64,000 nt of DNA from Paenibacillus sp. V4I3 (GTDB lineage Bacteria; Bacillota; Bacilli; Paenibacillales; NBRC-103111). The notes under the pieces are model-generated. The model made no database searches and was not told where the DNA came from. It saw only the letters and a program-made list of their open reading frames with translations. This document shows, one piece after another, positions 16,201 to 24,651 of this stretch. Both the position numbers and the translations under genes were made by a program. Numbering within the stretch: the stretch's first letter is position 1; every line of letters begins with the position of its first letter. Where the stretch lies: assembly GCF_030817215.1 (NCBI RefSeq), contig NZ_JAUSZA010000001.1:6980501-7044500 (forward strand), written 5' to 3'.

Positions 16201-17920
16201 TTTGATCCTGACCGTCTACTGCACTCATATGGCTATGGCCTGTCGTGCTGCTTGTCGCAACGGCGCTCATCTGCTGCTGCGGTACATAGCGCAATGTCGA
16301 ATTCGATGCGGAAGGAGTTCCCGTCAATTCCTGACCACCAATATCGGGACTTACGGCATTGATCATATTTCCATAAAAGTCCTTGATTCCTTGAGCATGC
16401 GGACTTTCGATACCGGCGTCAATAGCAGGTGAGTCCGTTTGCAACTGATACCCTTGCAGCGTATTAAGACCAATACTTCCCGAACCAGGATTCATAAACT
16501 TCGGATCATCCGTCATCCCATAAGGATCGAAAGGCTCCTGCTGTGTATGTTGTCCGCTGGCTTCGTAAAAAATGTTATGGCTGAACGTCAGCTGATCCCA
16601 GTTGCCATTTCCCCATTTCGTTGGTGTTGTCGTGCTCGTGTTATAAAAAATATTGTTATAGAAATGATAGCCTAATTTTGTTTCATCCTTGCTGTCTCCG
16701 TTAATCTTATGATTAGCGCCATCATAATAAAAGATATTGTTGTAGAGATACGCCGACGTCGTCTCATTATAAGCAAAATGGCGGAAAGCCAAGCCGTCGT
16801 TTTGGCTGATGTTGTAACGGAATATATCATTTTCATTCGCTCCCATAAGCAAAACAGTGCCCATCGGATTGTCATGACTATAGTTGTACTGGTATACAGT
16901 ATCGATGCCGTAATAATCGAAGTCAAATGCGCAGCCGTCTTGGTTCGAAGCAGGGCCTCCGTATACTTCATTAAACTGGAATACGGTATGATTGGCATTC
17001 CACAACCATATTCCAGCTACAGCCGTGGTCGTTAACGCTCTTGTTCCAAAGCTAGACAACACGTTATGCTCGACGATCGCATCCTTCGTCTCCCGCATCA
17101 GAATCCCGTCTCCGCCTATATCATTCATGGTGTTATAAGCGACATAGACGCCCGTGCTCCATTGGTTGTTGTTGCGGACTCCGTCGCGGAAACAAGTATC
17201 GCCGGTACAAGTGAAGATGTTCAGCTTCACGGGCTGGATCGCCGTCCGGTCCACTTTCGTAAAGGTGTTATGTTCAATCCGGATGTCATCGAATCTCGCC
17301 GATGAAGCTGTGCTTGGCCCGACAATCTCGCCGGAGATCCCAGCACTGGAGGCAGAGCCGTTCTCGTTGCCATCGACATCGTGGATGTTACAATTTCGAA
17401 TGTAGATGTGATGAAACACATGGTTGCTTCCCGATATATTGGCATCAATCTTATAATAGATGCCCATTCTAACGTCTGTCGTATCATTGGTGTTCAAGTT
17501 ATCATCATTCGTAACTTCCAGATTGTTAATCTCCCAATATTCCTGATTTACCAAATAGACCGTCCCGGTGTTGTTCAACCCACCACCGTTAATGACAGGC
17601 TTGCTGCCGGTACCATACCTATCGATCACGATTGGACTGCCGTCTACTCCGGATCCCTTTGGAGATAGCTGTCCGTTCCATATTCCTCCGGTTTTAAACA
17701 AGATAGTGTCACCCGGATTAAAAACAGTTGCATTGATTTTGGTGAGCGATTTCCACGCAGCCGATGTGTCGGTACCGGAATTAGCATCATTGCCATTCAC
17801 GGAATCAACATAGTATGTCGTTCCTGCTGCGCTGGCCGGTGACGGAATGCGCATAGTTGCAATCATGCATAGCATTACAAATAGAACGAACCATTTCTTC
17901 ATAAACAACTTCTTCAGCAT
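13277..17920 (-). CDS. SLH-anchored multimodular beta-helix polysaccharide-degrading protein (copy 2)
   Basis: A 1547-residue exported surface protein. Modules in order: signal peptide (1 to ~32); right-handed beta-helix catalytic domain (~33-545); two discoidin/F5-8C carbohydrate-binding domains (~555-690 with AVDGQDQTYWQSEDGS, and ~700-840 with AIDGSTSTYWYPSSRP); three fibronectin III domains (~850-1130), almost identical to each other; a Ser/Thr/Asp-rich linker (~1133-1155); a ~200-residue domain common in SLH proteins but without a clear name; and three SLH modules (~1370-1547; e.g. FTDVKTNDWFAGAIGAASKA). The start follows GGGAGGG. It would be held in the cell wall and cut an extracellular polysaccharide for the operon's transporter. 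The catalytic class (lyase or hydrolase) cannot be settled from sequence alone. Confidence 0.88.
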   Translation of the reverse strand: MLKKLFMKKWFVLFVMLCMIATMRIPSPASAAGTTYYVDSVNGNDANSGTDTSAAWKSLTKINATVFNPGDTILFKTGGIWNGQLSPKGSGVDGSPIVIDRYGTGSKPVINGGGLNNTGTVYLVNQEYWEINNLEVTNDDNLNTNDTTDVRMGIYYKIDANISGSNHVFHHIYIRNCNIHDVDGNENGSASSAGISGEIVGPSTASSARFDDIRIEHNTFTKVDRTAIQPVKLNIFTCTGDTCFRDGVRNNNQWSTGVYVAYNTMNDIGGDGILMRETKDAIVEHNVLSSFGTRALTTTAVAGIWLWNANHTVFQFNEVYGGPASNQDGCAFDFDYYGIDTVYQYNYSHDNPMGTVLLMGANENDIFRYNISQNDGLAFRHFAYNETTSAYLYNNIFYYDGANHKINGDSKDETKLGYHFYNNIFYNTSTTTPTKWGNGNWDQLTFSHNIFYEASGQHTQQEPFDPYGMTDDPKFMNPGSGSIGLNTLQGYQLQTDSPAIDAGIESPHAQGIKDFYGNMINAVSPDIGGQELTGTPSASNSTLRYVPQQQMSAVATSSTTGHSHMSAVDGQDQTYWQSEDGSNPTLTIALGGTYNIDRVIYVPSADDAAGVITNYQVYTSTDGVGFTKVATGTWANNTYRKRAVFPSVSASYIKIIAVHSSGHTSAAEVQVGIGTGTNGTGLYTKISQSSMTATASSIYSSSYAAALAIDGSTSTYWYPSSRPTTASPQYIILTLAQKSTISKFDYKPYSGAYAVTAYKLYVSTDGVNFTAIPTGTGNPGTWAADSSTKVATFDPVEATAFKFEMTATGGSSPAVLELNLYSPDNSVPVPAQPTHLAATPVDSQVNLMWSTVTDATYYNVKRSSTSGGPYTTIAASVTGATYSDSGLTNGTGYYYVVTAVNSGGESSNSIAASATPAVPLTPVQAPTPPTNLKVTEGNAQVSLTWSTVTGATYYNVKRSMSSGGQYTTIAANVTGATYSDAGLVNGTTYYYVVTAANTGGESTNSNAASAIPAAPLTPVQAPTPPTNLNATEGNAQVSLTWSTVTGATYYNVKRSTSSGGPYTTIASNVTTTLYMDTGLTNGITYYYVMTAANAGGESANSTETVATPFSSSNNDDSSSSSTSTTTTAGPSVVPTKDGVQINVQPVSDKTADGTSVARVTVEEATLAQVMELLKASTGTADQRINIEIKGSETIGKVELPAASLVELLSKAPAAVLSLKNNGATYDLPLKVVDISSFATALGSATKDVKVSIAIEKVSGTTSVDIETKAKQAGLKPLTSAIDFSVTAEANGKKVSLNDFGKTYVSRTIEITKEVDAKKTTVVLYNPVTGTMSFVPATFSTSDGMTTASIKRPGNSIYTVVESVKTFEDLKGHWSQADVELLASKLVINGMTESSFAPQNEITRAQFATLLVRSLGLSETNAAHFTDVKTNDWFAGAIGAASKAGLVDGFENGTFQPDANITREQMAVMITRAMNFAGKKAAVDVKGLAGFTDAGSISEWAKDAVTQSVNAGIINGVTNQTFVPSAKASRAEAAVMLKRLLQYEQFIN

Positions 17921-17945
17921 GATTCCCTCCCGAATAAAATGGTAT

Positions 17946-17959
17946 TGTTAACGCTTACT
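17946..17959 (-). promoter_or_regulatory. cre-like box upstream of lyase copy 2
   Basis: The minus strand reads AGTAAGCGTTAACA, one mismatch from TGTAAGCGTTAACA. It lies between the GH123-like gene and the lyase, so it could repress the lyase separately from the rest of the operon. Confidence 0.5.
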
Positions 17960-17963
17960 TATT

Positions 17964-19625
17964 CTACTGTAAATGCTCTTTTATTTTCCTGTTGATCCAT
18001 TCCCGCTTCGATAACAGCCATGTGGCCTCGACCGGATAGCAATGGAATGAAATCGGACGCTCAAGCCCGTCCTCCAAGGCATCCAGCACGTACTTCCTGC
18101 CATGAATCTCCTCCAGGAGCTGCAGCGCCCGTAAATCTTGTAACGCTTCTTGCAGTACTTCAAGACGAATCGATTCGATCGGCCCTTGTTCACCGGGATA
18201 TACCAAGTAGGCATCTCCAGATGCAAAGGCATGATCTGCATCCGTTACGCGATACGGATCGACGGCCCGGCGTGAAAACTGCGAATACCAAAAATTGTAG
18301 CCCCAATGCAAAAAACCGGAAACATTGTACTTATAAAGCTGAATACCCAAGATCCTATTGCGCGCGGACGGCATATTATAGAAACGGTTTGAAACCGCTT
18401 TATACTGTACGCAGCAATAATAAGTCCATAAAGGAGACACCCCGTTCTCAAGAAACGACTCCATATGATCATTTGCCGGAACTGGATTTTTCACCAGGCC
18501 TTTCTCATAAAAATCGTAATCAGACAAGGCGTCAATGATCGGAAAGTCAATAAGGTGTTCTCGAACCATTCGGCTTGCGTTCCCATAAGATTCAAGATGA
18601 TCGATAGTAGGCTCATCTGAAATGTGAAAGAAGCTTTTTTCCGCGATGCCATTTTCATGGATCCATTTCGTCAAGGACGGCAGCATTTGCGTGAGAAACA
18701 ATCTGTACGCTTCTCCCGACGCATCTGTTTCCCAACCAAAAATTTGTTTCCACTCCCCTTGCTCCATTGCCATTATTTTCGGCGCATGTTTGGCTCCCCA
18801 TTGCGTGAAGAGATGAGAAAACTCAAAGTATTCGACACCACGGCTTTGGCACATTTCAACCCATCTCTTCAAACGATCGAAGCCGAATTGATACGAATGC
18901 GGCGCGGTCACTTCAATATCGAGAAGTTGAACCGTTGGTCTTTCTCCGCCGACATCGGTATCAAGCGGCGGCGTGAACAAAGGCGTCAATATCATGTTAA
19001 TACCGTGTTTAACCGCCGTTTGCACATAACAATCCATCAATTCCCAATGCTTCTCCGAGAAAATTTCCGTCTCGTACTGCGTCGCAAGACAGTCTGCATG
19101 CAACCATTCCGTATGAATCAGCCGCTGTTTGGGGAGAGAGGTGTTTATGATTTCCAATTCAAAGGACTCCCGCCCTAGCATCATCCCCTCCTCCGATTCC
19201 AAACAAATGCAGATGCTATATAGACCTGGCTCCACATTTCCTTCCAACTCCACTGTTATCCAAATCGACCGCCATTGCCCCGGAGGCGCGCTTATCCCCC
19301 ACGTTTCAAATAATGGAAATAACGGATCAGGATATAAACCGGGTAAGACACGAAGCACTTTATCGTCATGGTCATGATAAGCCGGCAATTCCGAAGGTAC
19401 GACTCCGACGCTTCGGACCGCAATATATTTCTCTATTGCTGATTCAATCTTAACGTTAATCCCTTTCAGAAGCCGCTCCGAGCGGAACGCTACTTGAAAG
19501 GAATAGGTTTCGTTCAGCAGCATGGATCCTTTCCCATACGCTGCTTCCACTAATTCTTCATCAGAGAACACTTTGGCTAATGAACTCAGAACACGAGTCT
19601 CAAATCTGTTGAGCGAATGTGTCAT
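17964..19625 (-). CDS. GH123-like (DUF4091) protein
   Basis: A 553-residue cytoplasmic protein (no signal peptide) with a beta-rich N-terminal part and a C-terminal domain of the DUF4091 type, now grouped with glycoside hydrolase family 123. The central SFFHISDEPTIDHLESYGNA carries the adjacent Asp-Glu pair that family 123 enzymes use in substrate-assisted catalysis. Characterised GH123 members are N-acetylgalactosaminidases, but DUF4091 is much broader and the true substrate here is open. Its ATG overlaps the Gfo/Idh stop by 4 bp. Its position in a transporter-oxidoreductase-lyase operon suggests it works on imported oligosaccharides. Confidence 0.75.
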   Translation of the reverse strand: MTHSLNRFETRVLSSLAKVFSDEELVEAAYGKGSMLLNETYSFQVAFRSERLLKGINVKIESAIEKYIAVRSVGVVPSELPAYHDHDDKVLRVLPGLYPDPLFPLFETWGISAPPGQWRSIWITVELEGNVEPGLYSICICLESEEGMMLGRESFELEIINTSLPKQRLIHTEWLHADCLATQYETEIFSEKHWELMDCYVQTAVKHGINMILTPLFTPPLDTDVGGERPTVQLLDIEVTAPHSYQFGFDRLKRWVEMCQSRGVEYFEFSHLFTQWGAKHAPKIMAMEQGEWKQIFGWETDASGEAYRLFLTQMLPSLTKWIHENGIAEKSFFHISDEPTIDHLESYGNASRMVREHLIDFPIIDALSDYDFYEKGLVKNPVPANDHMESFLENGVSPLWTYYCCVQYKAVSNRFYNMPSARNRILGIQLYKYNVSGFLHWGYNFWYSQFSRRAVDPYRVTDADHAFASGDAYLVYPGEQGPIESIRLEVLQEALQDLRALQLLEEIHGRKYVLDALEDGLERPISFHCYPVEATWLLSKREWINRKIKEHLQ

Positions 19626-20911
19626 ATCTCATCCCCTCTTTTGTCTTGTCGCGTACCGAAACGCTGCATAAACTCCTGTAAATGAACGGTATTACCCTCG
19701 ATTCGGGACTCCTCAGCTGCGAATGCCGTAAGGTGGCTTTGGACAGAACGGTTGACCGAGGTTAACCCTTGAATACTGCCGTTTGTCCGAACCAGTTTCA
19801 GAAAATCCTGGATCAGCTTCACATCGCCCCCTCCATGGCCAACATGACCGCTCACATTCTCAAAATCGATCCGTTCGACTTTCCCGCTCCCAAAATGGAG
19901 AATCTCAATTTCATTCTTCTCCATGGCACCTCGGATCTCCCCGCGGGTTCCCATTAATTTAATCGTTCGGCTGACATCTCTCGTGAATGCGCTCATCGTG
20001 AATGACGCTGTAACCTCATTGGCAAATTCCAAATTAACGACCTGATGGTCTACAACGTCATTATCGCAATGGTAAACACATCTGCCGTAAGGCCCTTCAA
20101 GTAAGGCCTTGTAACGGGAACTATAGCTATTGTCATCGCTGATAGCGGAAGTCGGCCAATCGGTATCGTCTGTCAAATATTGCTTCGGCGCATAATAGAG
20201 ACATTTATCCGAAACCGGGCAACCGTCCAAACAGCGGGCAGGGGCTCCTTTTGGTGCTTGACTAACCGTAAAATGACTAAGTGAACCGAACGAGGATACT
20301 CTGACGCAATCCGAGTTTGCCAGCCAGAGAAGAATATCAAGATCGTGGCAAGACTTTGCCAGAATCATCGGACTGGACTCGTCCTTGCGGCGCCAATTCC
20401 CACGCACATAGCTGTGCGCTTGGTGCCAGTAGCCCACATTCTCATTATGTTGGATCGACATTAGTTGGCCAATTGTATCCTTATCAAGCAATTCTTTCAG
20501 CGCCGTGAAAAACGGAGTATATCGAAGTACGTGGCAGATTGAAAACACCAAACCAGACTGGGAAGCCATTTCCCCCATCAGAATGCATTCTTCAGGGTCC
20601 GGCGATATCGGCTTCTCTAAAAGCACATGATAACCCGCCTTCAAAGCCTTCATGGCCGGCTCAAAATGCTGTTTATCCTGAGTGCATATCAAGACAGCAT
20701 CAGCCAGCTTGGGAACAGCGAATAAATCATCCCAACTCTCAAAGCACTTCGAATCGGCAACACCGTGTCTGGCTTTAAAGCTCTCTCTCCGCTCTCGAAC
20801 AGGTTCCGCAACCGCAACAACTTCAACTTCATGTGGATGCTGCAAAGCGTATTCCAGATAGTTAACTCCGCGTTGACCTGCACCGATTAATGCAACCTTA
20901 ATTTTGCTCAT
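19622..20911 (-). CDS. Gfo/Idh/MocA-family oxidoreductase
   Basis: A 429-residue NAD(P)-dependent sugar oxidoreductase. The Rossmann start is KVALIGAGQRGVNYLEYAL, the substrate-domain motif is LLEKPISPDPEE with the conserved Glu-Lys-Pro (about residues 95-105), and a long insertion with several cysteines (CLDGCPVSDKCLYYAPKQ) occurs near residue 230. Such enzymes oxidise or epimerise unusual sugars, or act as NAD-dependent glycosidases. It is translationally coupled to the GH123-like gene and lies immediately after the permeases, consistent with processing of the imported product. Confidence 0.88.
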   Translation of the reverse strand: MSKIKVALIGAGQRGVNYLEYALQHPHEVEVVAVAEPVRERRESFKARHGVADSKCFESWDDLFAVPKLADAVLICTQDKQHFEPAMKALKAGYHVLLEKPISPDPEECILMGEMASQSGLVFSICHVLRYTPFFTALKELLDKDTIGQLMSIQHNENVGYWHQAHSYVRGNWRRKDESSPMILAKSCHDLDILLWLANSDCVRVSSFGSLSHFTVSQAPKGAPARCLDGCPVSDKCLYYAPKQYLTDDTDWPTSAISDDNSYSSRYKALLEGPYGRCVYHCDNDVVDHQVVNLEFANEVTASFTMSAFTRDVSRTIKLMGTRGEIRGAMEKNEIEILHFGSGKVERIDFENVSGHVGHGGGDVKLIQDFLKLVRTNGSIQGLTSVNRSVQSHLTAFAAEESRIEGNTVHLQEFMQRFGTRQDKRGDEI

Positions 20912-20932
20912 CCTATATCTTCTCCAATAAAA

Positions 20933-21820
20933 TTATTCTTTTACGCTTCCTACCGTCATTCCTTTGATAAAATACTTCTGCGAGAAGGGATACACAAGCA
21001 TGATTGGCAGCGCCCCCATGAAAATTTGGGCTGCCCTAAGCGTTTTCTCGCTCATATTCCCCATCGCCTTGATCTGTTCAACCGAGAGCGATGCCATCTG
21101 AGAACTACTCGACATGATGAGTGAGGACAGATAGGTCTGAAGAGGATACTTGTCCGGGGAGTTCAAGTACAGAATGCCGTCGAACCATGAATTCCAGTGT
21201 CCCACAATCGTAAACAAACCAATAGTTGCGATCGACGGTAGTGAGACTGGCAAGTAAATTTGAAATAATATTCTCCAATGTCCTGCTCCGTCAATCGTTG
21301 CTGCCTCATCCAGTTCCTTCGGAATCGATCTAAAAAAATTCAGCATCAGGACCATGTTCCAAACACTGAGTGCTCCAGGCAAAATCAGAGCCCAAATGGA
21401 ATTTATCAAGCCGGTGCTCAATACGATCATATAGGTTGGGATTAACCCGCCACCGAAGAACATCGTAATCGCAAAGAACCAAACATATTTGGTTCGGAGC
21501 CTAAATGCTTCAGTAGATTTTGATAACGGATAAGCCGTAATAAATACAAGAAACAAATTGATCGCTGTACCCAAAATTACCCTCTCAATGGACACCCATA
21601 GCGAACGAAAAAACTCAACCTTTTGAGCCAGATAGCTGTACGCATCCAGATTAAAACCGACCGGCCACAGCTTCACCTCGCCTGCAATTGCCGCTATGTT
21701 CGAACTAAGCGAGATCGAGAGCAAATGAAGGAACGGAAAAATGCCCAGTAAAGTGATAACCGTTAGAAGCAGTGAATTGAATAGTACGAAAAGCGTTCTT
21801 CCAATTGTTCGATTATGCAT
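20933..21820 (-). CDS. Carbohydrate ABC transporter permease (LplC/YtcP type)
   Basis: A 295-residue inner-membrane permease with about six transmembrane helices and the EAA loop DEAATIDGAGHWRILFQIYL (about residues 173-192) that contacts the shared ATPase. The C-terminal KYFIKGMTVGSVKE ending is typical of this subfamily. It is the second permease of an SBP-permease-permease set; no ATPase gene is present, so a general MsmX-like ATPase elsewhere probably energises it. Confidence 0.9.
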   Translation of the reverse strand: MHNRTIGRTLFVLFNSLLLTVITLLGIFPFLHLLSISLSSNIAAIAGEVKLWPVGFNLDAYSYLAQKVEFFRSLWVSIERVILGTAINLFLVFITAYPLSKSTEAFRLRTKYVWFFAITMFFGGGLIPTYMIVLSTGLINSIWALILPGALSVWNMVLMLNFFRSIPKELDEAATIDGAGHWRILFQIYLPVSLPSIATIGLFTIVGHWNSWFDGILYLNSPDKYPLQTYLSSLIMSSSSQMASLSVEQIKAMGNMSEKTLRAAQIFMGALPIMLVYPFSQKYFIKGMTVGSVKE

Positions 21821-21835
21821 CTCTCCACCTCTATG

Positions 21836-22726
21836 TTAAAAAATTCTGTAATTGTTATATTTATAGGCCGCATAGTAGGTCAAAGACACGAGCACAAGGG
21901 AAATCACGGACTTGAACAATCCAACAGCGGCGGCGGGTCCGAATTGTTGACTAAACATCCCGAGCCGGTAAACGAATGTGTCGATTACATCCGCACCTGT
22001 GTAGACCGTCGGGTTATACAGAATCAGGATTTGCTCAAAGCCCGCATTGAGAATGCCTCCAAGGCTTAATACGCCCAGCAAAATCAGAATCGGCGCCATG
22101 CCCGGAAGCGTAATATGCAGCATTTGTTTCCATCTTCCGGCCCCATCCACTTCTGCTGCCTCATACAGAGTCGCATTGATTCCGGTAATAGCCGCTAGCA
22201 TCACAATCATATTGTAGCCCATCCCTTTCCAGACATCGGAAGCGACGATAATCCCCCGAAACCACTGGTTGTCCAGCATAAACATGATTGGCTTTATTTG
22301 CAAGGCGGCGATCAGGCCGTTTATTGGGCCGTTCAGAGCGAATAATTCAATAATGACGCCGCCAAGTACGGTCCAGGACAAAAAGAACGGCAAAAAAATA
22401 GCAGATTGAATGATACGCGAGAACCATCTTTTGGTTACCTCGTTAAGAAGCAATGCCAGAATCAATGGAACAAGCAAGAACAGCATCATTTTAAAAACCG
22501 AGATGAGAATGGTGTTCCAGAGTACCTGTTTGAAATCGGGCAGTTCGAATACATACCTGAAATTATCTAATCCGATGAACTTGGAGTGAAAAAAACCGGA
22601 TAGCGGCTCAAACTGCTGAAATGCCATCACAAGGCCGGCCATCGGGCCGTAGGCATAGATCAGCGTGACGATCAAACCGGGCACCAGCATCAAATGAAGC
22701 GGATATTCTGTTTTGAGAGTCCTCAC
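21836..22726 (-). CDS. Carbohydrate ABC transporter permease (LplB/YteP type)
   Basis: A 296-residue permease with six predicted helices and the EAA loop YEAAEVDGAGRWKQMLHITL. The start is set at a GTG (22726) because AAAGGAGG lies 7 bp upstream; longer readings have no site. It is 15 bp from the next permease gene, and the two should form the heterodimeric channel. Confidence 0.9.
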   Translation of the reverse strand: MRTLKTEYPLHLMLVPGLIVTLIYAYGPMAGLVMAFQQFEPLSGFFHSKFIGLDNFRYVFELPDFKQVLWNTILISVFKMMLFLLVPLILALLLNEVTKRWFSRIIQSAIFLPFFLSWTVLGGVIIELFALNGPINGLIAALQIKPIMFMLDNQWFRGIIVASDVWKGMGYNMIVMLAAITGINATLYEAAEVDGAGRWKQMLHITLPGMAPILILLGVLSLGGILNAGFEQILILYNPTVYTGADVIDTFVYRLGMFSQQFGPAAAVGLFKSVISLVLVSLTYYAAYKYNNYRIF

Positions 22727-22751
22727 CGACGGACCTCCTTTCGTTTGAAAT

Positions 22752-22788
22752 GGGAGGGATTTGCCAATTGCTCGGGCCAAACCCTCCC
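22752..22788 (-). promoter_or_regulatory. Intercistronic stem-loop between lipoprotein and permeases
   Basis: GGGAGGG (22752-22758) pairs with CCCTCCC (22782-22788), and the stem extends inward (TTTG/CAAA with one bulge). It is not followed by a T-run in the minus direction. Such stems protect the upstream mRNA or reduce read-through, giving more binding protein than permease. Confidence 0.6.
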
Positions 22789-22807
22789 GTTATTACTACA
22801 AATACAA

Positions 22808-24535
22808 TTATTTTACAGCCAGCTTGCCGTACCAGTCGTTGACCTCATTGGTGATTTGTTCGCCGCCAAGGGATTTCCAACTGGATACAAATTTGTCGAA
22901 ATCATCGAGAGATCCGCCCATAATAATCTTGGTGAAGCTCTCCGACATTAATTTATCCATCTGAGCTCCCTTTTCCGCTTGGGATTTCGTAGGAAGAGCG
23001 TAGAGCTCATTATAGACATAAGCTTTACTCTGTTTGATCTGGCGCGTAATTCCCCAGCCGCCGTCTTTAGCCGCACGGCTGAAATATTGTCCCCAGTTCA
23101 CGCCTTTGGTCGCTTCCGAAGTATTCCCTGCAAGATATTGGTTTGTTGCTTTGAAGACATCCGCTACGTTCTTGTAATTTTCATCATCCAGCGTAACTTC
23201 ATTTTGTTTCGCTTCCAGCGCTTTATTGACTTCGGTATAGATCGTTTCGATTTGAGCCGGATTGTAAATCCGGGGATAGAACCAATTGTACACGTAACCG
23301 TTCTCAGCTTTATTCTGATCTATATATTTCTTATTGCCCATTTCAATGTAGAAGTTGATCATCTTGATGGCCGCTTCCGGGTTTGCCGCATTTTTGTTCA
23401 CGGCCATGAGTTTGTTTGCACGAAGCTTCGGAACGAGCGATTTCCCGGGTCCATTCAAGCCCGGAATTTGCAGTGCAATCCAGTCCGCCTTCGGATCCTT
23501 GTCCACATTCAGGTTCAAGGGCCAGTTCGGATACCACCATTCCCCATAGGAAATCCCTACTTTTCCTGCAGTAAGATCTTCAACCGCTTTGTTCTCATCC
23601 TTCAACGCAAATTCTTTATCCAAAATCCCTTCCTTGTACCAGGACTGCAGCTTCCCGAGCGCCATCTTCACCTCAGGCTGGATGAGCCCGGGAATCAACT
23701 TGCCGCTTCCATCCTTAATCCAGGCGGATTGGTTATTGCCGACCGACGGATAAGCGCCAAATCCGTTAAAGAACCCCCGGAGATCAAATCCCCAGTAGAA
23801 CAGATTTTTTTGGGCTGCGATCCCATAGGTGTCATTTTTCCCATTCTGATCCGGGTCATTTTGTACAAAAGACAGTGCTACTTTTTCCAATTCATCCATT
23901 GTTTTAGGCGGCTGCAAATGTTGGGTGTCGAGCCAATCCTTTCGAATCCAGAGCAGTTGTGTGGACAAGAAAGGATCCTCAAAGCCCGGAAGTCCGAATA
24001 ATTTCCCATCCTCGCTGAATGCCTTCAGCGCAAAGCCGCCATCGGACTCCATATATTTCTTAAGCGCCGGAGAGGCGTATTTATTATAGGCTTCAGTCAG
24101 ATCGGCAAGCATTCCCGCTTTTTTCAATTTCTCATAATTTGTCTGATCCAGTTCCATAATATCCGGCAAGTCATTGGATGCAATGGCCAGTGAAAATTTT
24201 TGGTCGTATTGGTTTGTCGGAACTGTCCATTTATACTTCAGTTCAATATTCAGCATATCTTTGAGACTTTTAATATAAGCGTTCTGTTCCGGAGTGATTC
24301 CTTTGGGAATCCGCGGATCTTCCGGAGCAATGTAGCCAAGCACTTCCGTTACCGTTACCGTATTGGGATACTTGCCAAACGGATCATTTGACGCGTTACT
24401 CCCCTTATCCCCCCCATTGGTAGAGGTCTGAGGCGTTGAATTAGTTGTCTCTTTTCCTTGATTTGAGCATGCTGATAATACCGAAAGCGTCATCGTCGCA
24501 ATCAAAATCATCTTCCATGTTGCAATCCGTTTCAT
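22808..24535 (-). CDS. Extracellular sugar-binding lipoprotein (LplA type)
   Basis: A 575-residue solute-binding protein. A signal peptide ends in the lipobox LSAC (about residues 19-22), followed by a Ser/Thr/Asn/Gly-rich linker and the family-1 binding fold. Large LplA/YtcQ-like members such as this bind complex oligosaccharides. The ATG at 24535 is chosen because it gives a proper signal peptide; the GGGAGG site lies rather far (12 bp), and an in-frame GTG 9 bp upstream is an alternative. It is the first structural gene after the YesN regulator. Confidence 0.88.
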   Translation of the reverse strand: MKRIATWKMILIATMTLSVLSACSNQGKETTNSTPQTSTNGGDKGSNASNDPFGKYPNTVTVTEVLGYIAPEDPRIPKGITPEQNAYIKSLKDMLNIELKYKWTVPTNQYDQKFSLAIASNDLPDIMELDQTNYEKLKKAGMLADLTEAYNKYASPALKKYMESDGGFALKAFSEDGKLFGLPGFEDPFLSTQLLWIRKDWLDTQHLQPPKTMDELEKVALSFVQNDPDQNGKNDTYGIAAQKNLFYWGFDLRGFFNGFGAYPSVGNNQSAWIKDGSGKLIPGLIQPEVKMALGKLQSWYKEGILDKEFALKDENKAVEDLTAGKVGISYGEWWYPNWPLNLNVDKDPKADWIALQIPGLNGPGKSLVPKLRANKLMAVNKNAANPEAAIKMINFYIEMGNKKYIDQNKAENGYVYNWFYPRIYNPAQIETIYTEVNKALEAKQNEVTLDDENYKNVADVFKATNQYLAGNTSEATKGVNWGQYFSRAAKDGGWGITRQIKQSKAYVYNELYALPTKSQAEKGAQMDKLMSESFTKIIMGGSLDDFDKFVSSWKSLGGEQITNEVNDWYGKLAVK

Positions 24536-24651
24536 ATTGAACACGTTCCTCCCTTTTTCTATTAACTGTGATGAATCTATTTCTAAGTTAATTATGATAC
24601 CAAGTGAACGTGCTTTCAATTTTGAGTTTTTTACATTCCCTTTCACTTTCT

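Noticed and set aside
22979..24001. Long plus-strand open frame antisense to the lipoprotein gene
   Set aside because: It is a mirror of the lipoprotein coding sequence, with unlikely composition (many Phe/Arg/Ile) and no start signal.
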